Origin: Desulfotomaculum sp.
GTDB taxonomy: Bacteria; Bacillota; Desulfotomaculia; Desulfotomaculales; Desulfallaceae
DNA length: 64,000 nt
NCBI GenBank assembly: GCA_016841675.1
Contig: JAENYQ010000005.1
Location: forward strand, 1 to 64,000
Reading direction: 5' to 3'
Shown: positions 10,065-20,521 of the stretch, piece after piece
Position numbering within the stretch: position 1 is the first letter of the stretch
Layout of the letters: each line of letters begins with the position of its first letter
Translations under genes and position numbers: made by a program
Notes under the pieces: generated by a model
What the model saw: only the letters and a program-made list of their open reading frames with translations
What the model was told of the DNA's origin: nothing
The model's database searches: none

Positions 10065-12176
10065 TTATATCTCGTACCCTTCTTGTTTGATGCGATTCAT
10101 TTTCCTCACAATGGTGGACTGGTCTACGTGCAGAGCTTTGGCTGCTTTATATGTGCTGCCCAATTGTTTAATGGCGGAGCCGATTAGTTGGCGTTCCAGC
10201 AGGAGCTGTGCTTTTTTCAGGGGCATAATGCCGTTAACGGTTACCTCGCTGTAATCCGGCTGCGGTTGGGGGGCAATATCATTGGGTATTTCGGCGATGT
10301 CTATAACTTTAGCGGAAGTAGTAACCAGCAGCCGTTCCACCACATTTTTTATTTCCCTCACGTTGCCGGGCCAGGAGTAATGCTGCAGGGCTTGATATGT
10401 CTTGGATGAAAAATCTTTTTCCAATTCGTAGACTTGTTCAAAATGTTTTTTAAAAAAATACACCAGAGGTATGATATCGTCCTTTCTTTCCCTTAGCGGC
10501 GGCACCCTGATCGGTACCACGTTCAGCCTGAAATACAGATCCTCGCGAAACTTACCCTGCTCGACCAACTCTTTTAGTCTCTTATTGGTAGCCGCGATAA
10601 AACGCACATTTATGGAGCGGGGCTTTATTCCGCCCACCCGGGTAATTTCTTTTTCCTGAATGGCCCGCAGTAATTTGACCTGGAATGATGGGGGCAGGTC
10701 ACCCACTTCGTCCAGGAACAGGGTGCCGTTATCGGCAAGCTCAAACATACCTGGTTTTCCTTCCTTGTTGGCACCGGTAAAGGCGCCTTTGTCGTAGCCA
10801 AATAACTCCGACTCCAGCAAATTCTCGGGTATGGCGCCACAGTTAATCGTGATAAACGGCTCTTCGCGCCGCTTGCTCTGCCGGTGAATGGTCTTGGCCA
10901 CTACTTCCTTGCCTACTCCCGACTCGCCCAGAAGGAGCACCGAAGAGTCTACCTGGCTCAGACGTAGAGCTACGCCCATAACTGTTTTCATAATTGTAGA
11001 TTTAACCACCACGCCGTCCTGATCCATGAACCTGCTACGCAGCTGGGTTAGTTCACCATGGTATCTTTCGCTAAGGGCCAGACTTGCTTCAAGCTGGTTT
11101 TTTAGGTTGTTCAAGTCAGTCATATCGCGGATGTTAATTACCACCCGCACTATCTCACCTTGTTGGTTAATAACCGGGCTGCCAGTGATTAGCAGGTCAT
11201 TGCTGTCAGCCGTTTGCTCCGATACGGTTACTGCTTCTCCTTTTTCGATCACGTTCTCCACAACCGAATTAGTATATACATGTTTGTCAACCAGATCCTG
11301 AATAGTCATGTTCTGCAGAGCATCCCGTGGTATGCCGGTAATTCTTTCGTTGGCCCGGTTGGCGCGAATTATTTTACCGCTGCAGTCGGTGATTAAAATT
11401 CCGTCATACGAAGATTCAATAATGGTCTCCAATTCTTTATTTAATTGTTTTACCGAGCTAAGTTCTTCGGAGATGAACTCGAATTCGGAAATATCCTGGA
11501 ATACGCCGATGGCGCCCACAACCTTGTTATTTTCCTCAATAGGGGTGCGGTTGGTCAGGTATGTGTGGGTGCCTGAAGTGAAATCGACGGTAAATTTTAA
11601 ATGCGATTGGTACTGGCCTTCCCTGAGCACGTCCAGCAGACCTTGGGGAACGATTACTTCAGAGAGGTGGCGACCCATGGCCTCGCTTTTTCCCCGGCGG
11701 GTAATTTTTTCCGCCGCATGGTTGAACATGGTGACAATGCCGTTTTCATCAATGGCGACTATGCCGTTATGCGCCGCGTCCATAATGGTATCGATCTTTT
11801 GAAACATACGGCTGGCTTCTCTGAACATGGCCTGTCCTACGTCTGACCGATCCAAGACGCCAATGGGATGCCCCTTATCGTTAACTACGGGAAATATGTT
11901 GTCCGGCATGGTCCAGGAGTCGGACACAGGGGTATTTTCTCTTAACACCAGGACGTCACTGCGCATGATGGATTGAACGGATACATTACCTGAGAGTGCC
12001 TGGGGGCCGGCGAAAACTATTTCATCTCTGGAGACGATGCCTACTACATTGTCATCCTGGTCGGTTACCGGAACACCGGGTAGTTTGGAGTTTATAATTA
12101 TATCCCACGCTTTAAGCGCATCGTCGTCAATTTTTAGCGTCAATTCGCTTTTAATCATGATGTCTTGAACTCGCAT
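10065..12176 (-). CDS. Sigma-54-dependent transcriptional activator: two CBS, two PAS, AAA+, TyrR/Fis-like HTH
   Basis: CBS ([18 protein letters not shown]...), PAS ([17 protein letters not shown]), Walker [15 protein letters not shown] loop, C-terminal [24 protein letters not shown]. Confidence 0.95.
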   Translation of the reverse strand: MRVQDIMIKSELTLKIDDDALKAWDIIINSKLPGVPVTDQDDNVVGIVSRDEIVFAGPQALSGNVSVQSIMRSDVLVLRENTPVSDSWTMPDNIFPVVNDKGHPIGVLDRSDVGQAMFREASRMFQKIDTIMDAAHNGIVAIDENGIVTMFNHAAEKITRRGKSEAMGRHLSEVIVPQGLLDVLREGQYQSHLKFTVDFTSGTHTYLTNRTPIEENNKVVGAIGVFQDISEFEFISEELSSVKQLNKELETIIESSYDGILITDCSGKIIRANRANERITGIPRDALQNMTIQDLVDKHVYTNSVVENVIEKGEAVTVSEQTADSNDLLITGSPVINQQGEIVRVVINIRDMTDLNNLKNQLEASLALSERYHGELTQLRSRFMDQDGVVVKSTIMKTVMGVALRLSQVDSSVLLLGESGVGKEVVAKTIHRQSKRREEPFITINCGAIPENLLESELFGYDKGAFTGANKEGKPGMFELADNGTLFLDEVGDLPPSFQVKLLRAIQEKEITRVGGIKPRSINVRFIAATNKRLKELVEQGKFREDLYFRLNVVPIRVPPLRERKDDIIPLVYFFKKHFEQVYELEKDFSSKTYQALQHYSWPGNVREIKNVVERLLVTTSAKVIDIAEIPNDIAPQPQPDYSEVTVNGIMPLKKAQLLLERQLIGSAIKQLGSTYKAAKALHVDQSTIVRKMNRIKQEGYEI

Positions 12177-12568
12177 TAAACCGCCTCCAATATTCATTGC
12201 ACGAAACTCAGGTTTTATTTATCATCAATCATAACATATATTGCTCCGTCCATATATGGTGGCAGGAGTTTCTAAAACTATTGCATTTGTGAGTTTTTGT
12301 GCCGCTATTATCCAGCGGGTAACTTAGTTGAATGTATGGTGTACCTGTTTTTTTGTGCGGGTTCTATATTGCTCTTAATTTAGTCTTAATTCAAAGTAAA
12401 ATCAATCATTTTAGTGCTGTCAAATTTTAAATCCACTACATATCCCAACAACATTGAATTTCTTTAAATAAAAATACAACATAAAAAGGATAATCAAGAT
12501 TTGCGTTTAATGTAATAAGTAACTATTATGAAAAGACAGTTTCATTTAACGAAACAGACAAGGGGGCG

Positions 12569-13405
12569 ATGCTTTTGGGGGACTTTGACTCTTCAACGGA
12601 AGGTAAATCTGCTTCAGGCGTACGGGCAGTGGAGCGGGCCGCCGATATTCTAGTCAGCCTTGGGGAAGGGGAAAAAACTTTAACGGAAATCAGCAACGGG
12701 CTAAACCTCAATAAGACAACTGTTTACAGGTTGCTTGGCACACTGCAAAAAAAAGATTTTGTTCTCAAAAATGCTGAGAATGGGAAATATTATCTACATT
12801 GGGGCTTGATTGGATTGTTTCACTCCGGTTTGGAAAGGAGTCAGGGGTTAGTACAAAACGCCTATCCCTTCATGGAGAAGCTATGGAAGTTAACTAGCGA
12901 GACAGTTACGCTGTACATAAAAAAAGGGCAATACCGAATTTGTGTGTCCGAAATAGTAAGCGAGCACCCGTTGAAATTTGCTGTGGGCGTAGGAACAGTG
13001 GTGCCGATAAATGCGTATACCGGTTCGCCTGGTAAAATATTTCTGGCTTATATGACTAGGGAAGAAGTAACCGATGTCCTGAGTCATGAGAAGACAAGCC
13101 ACGGTTTTAAAGTCACCGATCAAGGCTTGTTGCTCAAAGAACTAAGTGAGATAAAACAGCGGGGGTGGGCTGTCAGCTACGGGGAAAGGATTAAGGGTGG
13201 AGCCAGTTTATCGGTTCCCATATGGAACAGGCAGGGAGATGTAGTAGCGTCACTCAACATATTTGGGCCCTATGCTAGGCTGAACGAGAATGTTTTACTT
13301 GGGTTTCTTGATTTGTTAAAAGAATGCGCGCAGGCTGCTTCGGTTCGACTTGGCGGCGTACCGAACAAATTCTGGGGAGGTGGGGATGAGAATAGCAGCT
13401 TTTAA
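12569..13405 (+). CDS. IclR family transcriptional regulator
   Basis: RAADILVSLGEGEKTLTEISNGLNLNKTTVYRLLGTL...GYAVSYGER-like IclR effector domain. Confidence 0.92.
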   Translation: MLLGDFDSSTEGKSASGVRAVERAADILVSLGEGEKTLTEISNGLNLNKTTVYRLLGTLQKKDFVLKNAENGKYYLHWGLIGLFHSGLERSQGLVQNAYPFMEKLWKLTSETVTLYIKKGQYRICVSEIVSEHPLKFAVGVGTVVPINAYTGSPGKIFLAYMTREEVTDVLSHEKTSHGFKVTDQGLLLKELSEIKQRGWAVSYGERIKGGASLSVPIWNRQGDVVASLNIFGPYARLNENVLLGFLDLLKECAQAASVRLGGVPNKFWGGGDENSSF

Positions 13406-13444
13406 TTGCAATGATGAACCCGTAAAGGAATTAGTTTAATTCGT

Positions 13445-14404
13445 GTGATAGCCGAAAGCTCATCATTAGGGGAGGAACTGGTTTTGAATGGCAATAATAA
13501 TGCAAACAAGCAGATGACATTAAAAGATGCCATAGGGAAGTATGTTAAAGACGACTGCAGTATCACTTTCGGCGGTTTTATAGGCAGGGACTGCGTTGCT
13601 GCCGTGCATGAAATAATCAGGCAGGGTATTAAAAACCTAACGGTTATCGACGACAGTAAAACAGATATGATGGATTTACTGGTGGGAGCCGGCGCGGTTA
13701 AACGATGGGAAGGTGCCTACTTAGGTTACGGAGCCATCGGTTTAGCGCCTAATATCAGACGGTCGGTGGAAAAGGGGATTCCCGCTAAATTCGAACTGGA
13801 AGACTGGTCCAATGCGGGAATCAGCATGCGCTACCTGGCCGGCAGCCTGAACATCCCGTTTATGGCCACCAAATCTATGCTGGGTACTGACATCTTAAAG
13901 TATAACCAGCGGATTAAAGTCATCAACGATCCTTATGCAGGGGAACCGGTGGCCCTGGTGCCGGCTGCTCACCCGGACGTTGCGGTTATTCACGTGCAGC
14001 GGGCGGACGCCATGGGCAACGCTCAGGTATGGGGTTTTACCGGCAACGATGAAAACAAGGCCCGGGCCGCCAAACATACTATAATTACCTGTGAGGAAAT
14101 TGTAGCCACAGATGAAATTAGGCGCCAGGGCAACATGACTGCCATCCCCTTTTATTGCGTGGACGCTGTTGTGCAGGTACCTTATGGCTGCCACCCGCAA
14201 TCCTGTTATGGCTATTATGCCTACGATGTGCTGTTCTGTGGCGATTACCACGAGGCAGCCAAGGACAGGGAGCAGTTTTTGAGCTGGCTGGACCGTTATG
14301 TTTTCGAATCCGAAGACCATGCCGCTTACTGTGCCAAAGTGGGCTGGAGTCGGCTGCAGAATTTGATGACCATGGAACGCCATTTCAACCGTATCCCGGG
14401 TTAA
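13445..14404 (+). CDS. CoA-transferase subunit A (glutaconate CoA-transferase GctA family)
   Basis: ITFGGFIGRDCVAAVHEIIRQGIKNLTV...HPDVAVIHVQRADAMGNAQVWG. Confidence 0.9.
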   Translation: MIAESSSLGEELVLNGNNNANKQMTLKDAIGKYVKDDCSITFGGFIGRDCVAAVHEIIRQGIKNLTVIDDSKTDMMDLLVGAGAVKRWEGAYLGYGAIGLAPNIRRSVEKGIPAKFELEDWSNAGISMRYLAGSLNIPFMATKSMLGTDILKYNQRIKVINDPYAGEPVALVPAAHPDVAVIHVQRADAMGNAQVWGFTGNDENKARAAKHTIITCEEIVATDEIRRQGNMTAIPFYCVDAVVQVPYGCHPQSCYGYYAYDVLFCGDYHEAAKDREQFLSWLDRYVFESEDHAAYCAKVGWSRLQNLMTMERHFNRIPG

Positions 14405-14415
14405 GGAGGATCAAG

Positions 14416-15264
14416 ATGGGCAATCAAAAATACACGGCTTCTGAATTAATGGCCATAATGACCGCTAAAGAATTTAGGGACTGGGAAGTGGCGTTTGTGG
14501 GAATAGGTATACCCTTGGTAGCCGGCATAACCGCCAAGCGTTTTCACGCTCCTAACCTGAATATAGTCTATGAATCCGGCTGCATTGGACCGCAAAAATA
14601 CAGGGTTGATTTTAACGTTGGTGATTCCTCAGCCGCCGACGGGGCACTTTGCCTTACTTCCGAGTGGCGGGTATTCAGCGACATGCAGTGCGGTTACTAT
14701 GACGTGGGTGTGCTTGGCGCCGCCCAGGTGGACAAATACGGTAACCTTAATACCACCGCTATTTTTGGCAGCCAGGACTATCAATCGCCTAAAGTGCGTT
14801 TGCCGGGCAGTGGTGGCGGTAACGACATCGGATCCAATATTGGTCGCGTAGTGGTGATGCTCAGGTTGGAGCCTTTGCGCTTTGTAGAAAAGGTGGATTA
14901 CCTTACCACCCCGGGCTTCCTGGACGGGGCGCCGGATGCCAGAAAGAGGGCGGGCCTTTTGGGCAGCGGCCCTGCGGCAGTGGTTACGGATAAGGCATTA
15001 TTCAGGTTTGATGCATCAACCAGCGAAATGTACCTGGATACCATCTATCCAGGGGTGGATGTCCAGGATATTAAATCCCTGGTGGGCTGGGAACTTAAAA
15101 TATCCCCCGACTTGAAAGTGGCCTCAGAGCCTACCGATGAAGAACTCGCTGCTGTACGGGCGTCGGACCCGGCCAACCTAATTATGGGTGGAGTTGCCGC
15201 CAGAAAAAGGCTGTCGGGCCTGGATGAATATATTGAAGTAACTATAAAGAACTCAGGCAAATAA
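14416..15264 (+). CDS. CoA-transferase subunit B (GctB family)
   Basis: YTASELMAIMTAKEFRDWEVAFVGIGIPLVAG...YESGCIGP...GAAQVDKYGNLNTTAIF; RBS aaggagg; ORF track start 14155 overlaps the upstream gene. Confidence 0.9.
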   Translation: MGNQKYTASELMAIMTAKEFRDWEVAFVGIGIPLVAGITAKRFHAPNLNIVYESGCIGPQKYRVDFNVGDSSAADGALCLTSEWRVFSDMQCGYYDVGVLGAAQVDKYGNLNTTAIFGSQDYQSPKVRLPGSGGGNDIGSNIGRVVVMLRLEPLRFVEKVDYLTTPGFLDGAPDARKRAGLLGSGPAAVVTDKALFRFDASTSEMYLDTIYPGVDVQDIKSLVGWELKISPDLKVASEPTDEELAAVRASDPANLIMGGVAARKRLSGLDEYIEVTIKNSGK

Positions 15265-15291
15265 TCAAGTAAATATAAATTAACAATTCTA

Positions 15292-15319
15292 CATCAGGGG
15301 CGCTTCGAGGCCCCTGATG
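15292..15319. terminator. Hairpin CATCAGGGGC gcttcgag GCCCCTGATG
   Basis: Inverted repeat downstream of gctB. Confidence 0.6.
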
Positions 15320-15462
15320 CCCATTAAGATGGGTAATATGTGGCTAACAGCTAACAGCTAACTGGTAAAGATTTTTCAATCTGTCTTTGTTGTGGCGTTG
15401 GTATCTCAGCAGAGCTTCGCCATAAAGGATAGTAATTGCATAATGTTTTTTAAAATGTCTCT

Positions 15463-16065
15463 TTATTGGATGACACTATGCCGGTGCTCTCCCGGCCTAT
15501 CCTCACACCACCGGCGAACAAGGTTATGTGGCAAACCAAACTGGTCCAGTATCCGCCCAACCAAATGATTGACCAGATCATCAATGGTAGCCGGGTGATT
15601 ATAAAATGCTGGCATAGGCGGGACAAGGCACGCCCCTGCCCTGGTTGCCGCAAGCATGTTTTCAAGATGGATAACGCTTAAGGGTGTTTCCCGCGGAACT
15701 AGAATTAGCTTCTTCCGTTCCTTAAGCATCACGTCGGCGGCACGGATAATGAGGTTTTCGGCCAGGCCATGCGCAATCGAAGCAAGTGTTTTCATGCTGC
15801 AGGGAATAACGGCCATGCCGCTTGTTTGAAATGAACCACTGGCAACCGGTGCCCCAACGTCACGATGGTCGTGGGAAAAGTGGGCCATTTTACGTACCGC
15901 ATCAACGGTTAAGCTTGTCTCCAGTGCAATTGTTTTTTCGGCCCAACTGCTCAAGAGAAGGTGTATTTCCACCTTCGGACATTCCCGTAAAGCCTCCAAA
16001 AGCCTGATGCCGTAGATTGCCCCGGTAGCTCCTGATATTGCAACAATAATTCGCTTAACTTCCAT
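15463..16065 (-). CDS. ubiX: UbiX-like flavin prenyltransferase
   Basis: RIIVAISGATGAIYGIRLLEAL...ALETSLTVDAVRKMAH...VIPCSMKTLASIAHGLAENLIIRAADVMLKERKKLILVPRETPLS. Confidence 0.96.
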   Translation of the reverse strand: MEVKRIIVAISGATGAIYGIRLLEALRECPKVEIHLLLSSWAEKTIALETSLTVDAVRKMAHFSHDHRDVGAPVASGSFQTSGMAVIPCSMKTLASIAHGLAENLIIRAADVMLKERKKLILVPRETPLSVIHLENMLAATRAGACLVPPMPAFYNHPATIDDLVNHLVGRILDQFGLPHNLVRRWCEDRPGEHRHSVIQ

Positions 16066-16107
16066 TTTTACACCTCCACTGTGTTAATTTAGGTTGAAAT
16101 TTTGTTT

Positions 16108-17610
16108 CTATTCTGTTAACTTTCTTTTTAAGATTTTACCAGTGGGGTTTTTAGGTAATTCTTTTAAAAACTCTATGTTGCGCGGCACTTTATACGAGGC
16201 CATTCTTTGCTTGCAAAAGTCAATTAGTTCCTCGGTCGTCATCTCTTCGCCTTCCTTTAAGCGGATATAAGCTTTCGGTACTTCACCGCGGATAGGATCT
16301 TGTATTCCCAATACAGCTACTTCCATTACCTTGGGATGCTGGTAAATAACTTCTTCCACTTCTCGGGGATAAACATTGTAACCGCCGCATACGAACATAT
16401 CTTTCTTGCGGTCTACGATATAAAAGTAACCGTCCTGGTCGTATTGACCTAAATCGCCGGTACGGTACCACTCCCCGTCAAACGCATCCCTGGTTGCCTC
16501 CGGCATTTCCCAGTAGCCTTTAAAGATACCAGGGCCTTTTACCAGGATTTCACCCACCTCTTCTGCCGGTAGATTGTTGCTTAACTTATCGACTACTTTA
16601 ACTTGGACACCGTTGGCTGCCGGTCCAACTGATCCGACCCTGCCATGCCCGAGCCTGTTATAAGTTATGGTCGAACTGGTTTCAGTCGCGCCATATGTTT
16701 CGCAAAAGCCCACACCAAACGTATCCGCAATTTCCTTGATATGACCAACAGGCATTGAAGCTCCGGCGGAATGGGCAAATCGCCATGCTTGCAAATTATG
16801 TTTCTTGCTATCGTATTGCTTCAGCATAAAAATATACATAGTCGGAACACCGGCAAAATGGGTAGCCTGATAGCGGGTTAATAAATCCAGGGCTAAATCA
16901 GCGTTAAAACGCTGCATAGTAATAATGCCCGCACCGGCGTAGAAAGGACCGAGCACGGCTAACACAAAAAATATATGGCAATAGGGGGCGGCTGTCATAA
17001 ACAAGTCCTGGTCGTTAATGTGCAATAATTGCGCGCTTATATCAGCGATGGACATAAAATTGCCATGGGTGAGCATAGCCCCTTTGGGCTGCCCGGTAGT
17101 ACCCGACGTGTACAATAGTGAAACCATATCTTCGGAATCACATTCCACTAGATTATAATATTCCGAAGCTTCGGAAACTAATGAGTAAAAGTCTACAGTG
17201 TCATTAACCTGGCCTCCAACGGTAATAATTTTTTCCAGTTGCGGAAACCGATTGGCTACTCCCATTAAATTCTGTTCAATTTCAGTCGCCGAACCGATTA
17301 AAACCATGGCCCTGGAATTGTTAAGGATGTAAGATATTTCGCTAGTTTTATATAAAATATTAAATGGTGTGACCGAGGCTCCTATCTTTACCGCTCCAAA
17401 GTAAGCAAATAAATATTCGGGTGAGTTCGGCAGGTAAATGGCCACTCTATCGCCTTTTTTTACCCCTATATTAACCAGAGCATTACTTACTTTATTGACG
17501 ATTTTGTCAAACTCGGACCAAGTGAACTCCCTTCCGTCATCCCCGCATATAATAGCTTTGTAGTGGGGTTGTATAGAAGCATTATTGGTAATTAAATTAG
17601 AAATGTTCAA
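16108..17610 (-). CDS. Acyl/aryl-CoA ligase (AMP-forming, ANL superfamily)
   Basis: LLYTSGTTGQPKGAMLTHGN, GEWYRTGDLGQYDQDGYFYIVDRKKDMFVCGGYNVYPREVEEV, PKNPTGKILKRKL. Confidence 0.95.
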   Translation of the reverse strand: MNISNLITNNASIQPHYKAIICGDDGREFTWSEFDKIVNKVSNALVNIGVKKGDRVAIYLPNSPEYLFAYFGAVKIGASVTPFNILYKTSEISYILNNSRAMVLIGSATEIEQNLMGVANRFPQLEKIITVGGQVNDTVDFYSLVSEASEYYNLVECDSEDMVSLLYTSGTTGQPKGAMLTHGNFMSIADISAQLLHINDQDLFMTAAPYCHIFFVLAVLGPFYAGAGIITMQRFNADLALDLLTRYQATHFAGVPTMYIFMLKQYDSKKHNLQAWRFAHSAGASMPVGHIKEIADTFGVGFCETYGATETSSTITYNRLGHGRVGSVGPAANGVQVKVVDKLSNNLPAEEVGEILVKGPGIFKGYWEMPEATRDAFDGEWYRTGDLGQYDQDGYFYIVDRKKDMFVCGGYNVYPREVEEVIYQHPKVMEVAVLGIQDPIRGEVPKAYIRLKEGEEMTTEELIDFCKQRMASYKVPRNIEFLKELPKNPTGKILKRKLTE

Positions 17611-17858
17611 TTTTAACCTCCAGATTTAATATTAATACTAGATTAAATCAAATTGATAACAATAGCCACTATCAGAGCTTTCTCATTTTTTAGGGAAACA
17701 TACCGGCCTCTTTTTTTATATTGCCGGTACAAACAAAGATCTCCTGGGCCAGAATGGGGTAGAGTTACATCATATAATCATTTGACTATTGTTTCTCTAA
17801 AAAAATGTTTCTCTAAAAAACACCTATTATTTTTCTGCCTTCTTTTTTTATTTTCCAA

Positions 17859-18400
17859 GTGCCAGGTCTAAAACCTTCGCCTTTAGGCGAATAGCTTTAG
17901 CGACTATTTTACGGAGAGCAGGGATATCGTTCACCTAAGAGGTGAGTGATATGGCAGAATATCAAAAAGGTAGCCATACGATATTCGATATAAAGTACCA
18001 TTTTGTATGGGTGACAAAGTATAGATATCATGTTCTTAAAGACGAAATAGCGCTTAGGCTAAGAGAATTAATCCGGCAGAGCTGCCTCAGTAGGGGTATA
18101 ACGATAATAAAAGGTAGTATAGGGAACGACCATATACACCTTTTGCTCGGGTGCCCACCGCAGCTATCTCATCAAAAATAGTACTGTACCTTAAGGGGCG
18201 TTCATCAAGGTTACTACAAAAAGAATTCCCTCATCTAAAGAAGCGGTATTGGGGTCAGCATCTTTGGGCCCGTGGGTATTTTTGCGCATCGGTAGGCACC
18301 GTTACTGATGAGATGATAAGAGAATATATCGAAAAACAACAGACTGATGGTGATGAAGAGAATTTTAAAATCACCACATGAGTTTCAGTCATGAGCTTTA
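17859..18400 (+). mobile_element. IS200/IS605-family insertion remnant
   Basis: Y1 transposase in two frames plus a left-end hairpin-like CCTTCGCCTTTAGGCGAATAGC; boundaries approximate. Confidence 0.7.
17951..18381 (+). pseudogene. tnpA: IS200-type transposase tnpA, frameshifted near 18155-18165
   Basis: Frame 1 ...HTIFDIKYHFVWVTKYRYHVLK...NDHIHLLLGCPPQLSHQK*; next frame continues ...SSKIVLYLKGRSSRLLQKEFPHLKKRYWGQHLWARGYFCASVGTVTDEMIREYIEKQ. Confidence 0.88.
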
Positions 18401-18511
18401 GTTGGCAGCTGTTTTCATCAACTTCCGCCAGCCATATTGTCTTATTACCGCAAGCATAGTCAATAAAAACCACTCTTTTCCCGTCATGGAAATAGTGACA
18501 ACAACGGTTAG

Positions 18512-20470
18512 CTATAGCGATTGTTTTTCCGCTATTCTGGGAGTAAAGTATCGATTTGTGACAAGTACAACTAATAGCAGTGCAACACCTAATAAATCTG
18601 TAAGCGTACCGGTACTAATCAGAGTTAAAGCCGCTACAAGTAAGAGAACTCTCTGCCACCAATAAACCTTCGCAAACATAAATCCTGATAACCCGCCTGC
18701 CAAAGCCCATATCCCTATCACACTGCTTATTATAGCTAAAATCACTGCAGAAACAGAACCATCCATTAATAATTCAGGTCCGTAAACAAACATAAAGGGA
18801 ATGATAAAAGCAGGGAATCCTAGGCGAAAAGCTGTAATTCCTGTGGCAAAAAGGTTGCCCTTGGCAATGGTTGCTGCAGCATAGGCACTGATGGCTACAG
18901 GGGGTGTAATCATGCCTATAATTCCATAGGTAAAAACGAACATATGCGCAGCTATCGGTATAACACCCATTTTAATCAAACTTGGGGCAATCATGATGGC
19001 CAGTGTAATATAAATAACTGTAGGTGTAAGTCCAAGTCCCAAAATGAGTGCGATAATTGCAGTGATAATTAAGAGCAACGGTAGAGAGCCACCGGAAAGT
19101 TCAATGAGTATACCGGTCAGGTTAACCCCAAGCCCCGTTATCTGAACAATCCCTGCTAATATTGATATGGCTGCAGAGGTAACAATAATTTCAATTGCTG
19201 TGCGTGCACCACCTTCCAACATATTTAGGAATTTATTAAGGTTTATCTCTTTCCTGTTCTTAAATACAGCGATAATAATGATGGTTATAATAGATAGGAG
19301 AGCAGCCCTGGAAGCGGAATAATTTAAACCCACCAGAGTGTACATTAATACTATAAGAGGGATCAAAAACAGGTAACCCTGGCGCAGGGATTCTTTAACC
19401 CTTGGTAACTCATTCCGTGGCATGCCTTTCAAGCCGTATTTTTGTGCCTCCATATCTACAGCGAAAGTAAGCGCAATAAAGTAGAGAAAAGCCGGTATAA
19501 AAGCAGCTTTAATAACAGTGCCATATGAAACATCAAGATACTCGGCCATGATAAAAGCAGCCGCTCCCATTACCGGGGGCGTAAACATCCCCCCTGTGGA
19601 GGCTGCAGCCTCTACCGCACCAGCGAAACGGGGAGAATATCCTAAATTCTTCATCATCGGGATGGTAAAAGAACCGGTAGTCATAACATTGGCAACTGCG
19701 CTTCCTGAAAGCGAACCAAAAAGAGCACTGGCCCAGATAGAAACCTTCGCTGGCCCCCCTCTGGCCGAACCAAATCCCCCCATGCACAGGTCAATCACCA
19801 ACTTGCCAGCGCCCGATTGCTGATAGAATGTGGCGAATAATATGAAAATAAAAATATATCTGGCTGAAATACCGAGAATTTCACCATAAATACCGTTACC
19901 CGAGAGGTAAAGATAACTAAGCAGCCGTTCCCAGGAAAGCGCCCGGCCGGCTAAAGGTCCGGGGAAGTAATTGGCATAAAGCGAGTAAAATAAAAAACAT
20001 AAAATAATTATGGGGATTGACCACCCTATGGTCCTGCGGGTACCCTCCAGTATGATCAATGCCGTTAACACGGCAAGTATGATTTCTACAGTGTTAATAT
20101 CACCCATCCGGTTAACTAGGGTATCCTGCCCAATTTCATAGTACCAGATTAGGTATATACTGCTTATTAACCCAACCATCACCATAACGAGATCCCAAAA
20201 AGGAACTTTACCTGATTTTTTCTCTTTCTTCCCGGAAGGGTAAAGAATAAAGACAAGCACCAAACCAAAGGCCAGGTGAATCGAACGAAATGTGGTCGGC
20301 ATAAGGTCAATGAAACCTGTGGCCATTGCTAAATGAAACAATGATGCTATCACGGCTACCCAGAATGTAAATTTTTTTATGTTACCTTCCAAAACCCTGT
20401 ACATATTTAACTTACCTCCCCCAATACAAGACAGGATTTGAGGGGCCGTGAGAAAGATTTTCAATATCAA
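18512..20470 (-). CDS. TRAP transporter, fused DctQM-type large permease (TAXI-type)
   Basis: Multi-TM; GGFGSARGGPAKVSIWASALFGSLSGSAVANVMTTGSFTIPMMK...AAASTGGMFTPPVMGAAAFIMAEYL. Confidence 0.94.
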   Translation of the reverse strand: MILKIFLTAPQILSCIGGGKLNMYRVLEGNIKKFTFWVAVIASLFHLAMATGFIDLMPTTFRSIHLAFGLVLVFILYPSGKKEKKSGKVPFWDLVMVMVGLISSIYLIWYYEIGQDTLVNRMGDINTVEIILAVLTALIILEGTRRTIGWSIPIIILCFLFYSLYANYFPGPLAGRALSWERLLSYLYLSGNGIYGEILGISARYIFIFILFATFYQQSGAGKLVIDLCMGGFGSARGGPAKVSIWASALFGSLSGSAVANVMTTGSFTIPMMKNLGYSPRFAGAVEAAASTGGMFTPPVMGAAAFIMAEYLDVSYGTVIKAAFIPAFLYFIALTFAVDMEAQKYGLKGMPRNELPRVKESLRQGYLFLIPLIVLMYTLVGLNYSASRAALLSIITIIIIAVFKNRKEINLNKFLNMLEGGARTAIEIIVTSAAISILAGIVQITGLGVNLTGILIELSGGSLPLLLIITAIIALILGLGLTPTVIYITLAIMIAPSLIKMGVIPIAAHMFVFTYGIIGMITPPVAISAYAAATIAKGNLFATGITAFRLGFPAFIIPFMFVYGPELLMDGSVSAVILAIISSVIGIWALAGGLSGFMFAKVYWWQRVLLLVAALTLISTGTLTDLLGVALLLVVLVTNRYFTPRIAEKQSL

Positions 20471-20521
20471 ATTCGGCCCCTCGTTTAGATTGCACCAAAG
20501 CCTGATGTAAAAAGGAAATTT

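Noticed and set aside
18402-18665. Possible tnpB partner of the IS200 element
   Set aside because: The downstream sequence encodes the 3' end of the TRAP permease on the opposite strand; no TnpB motifs.
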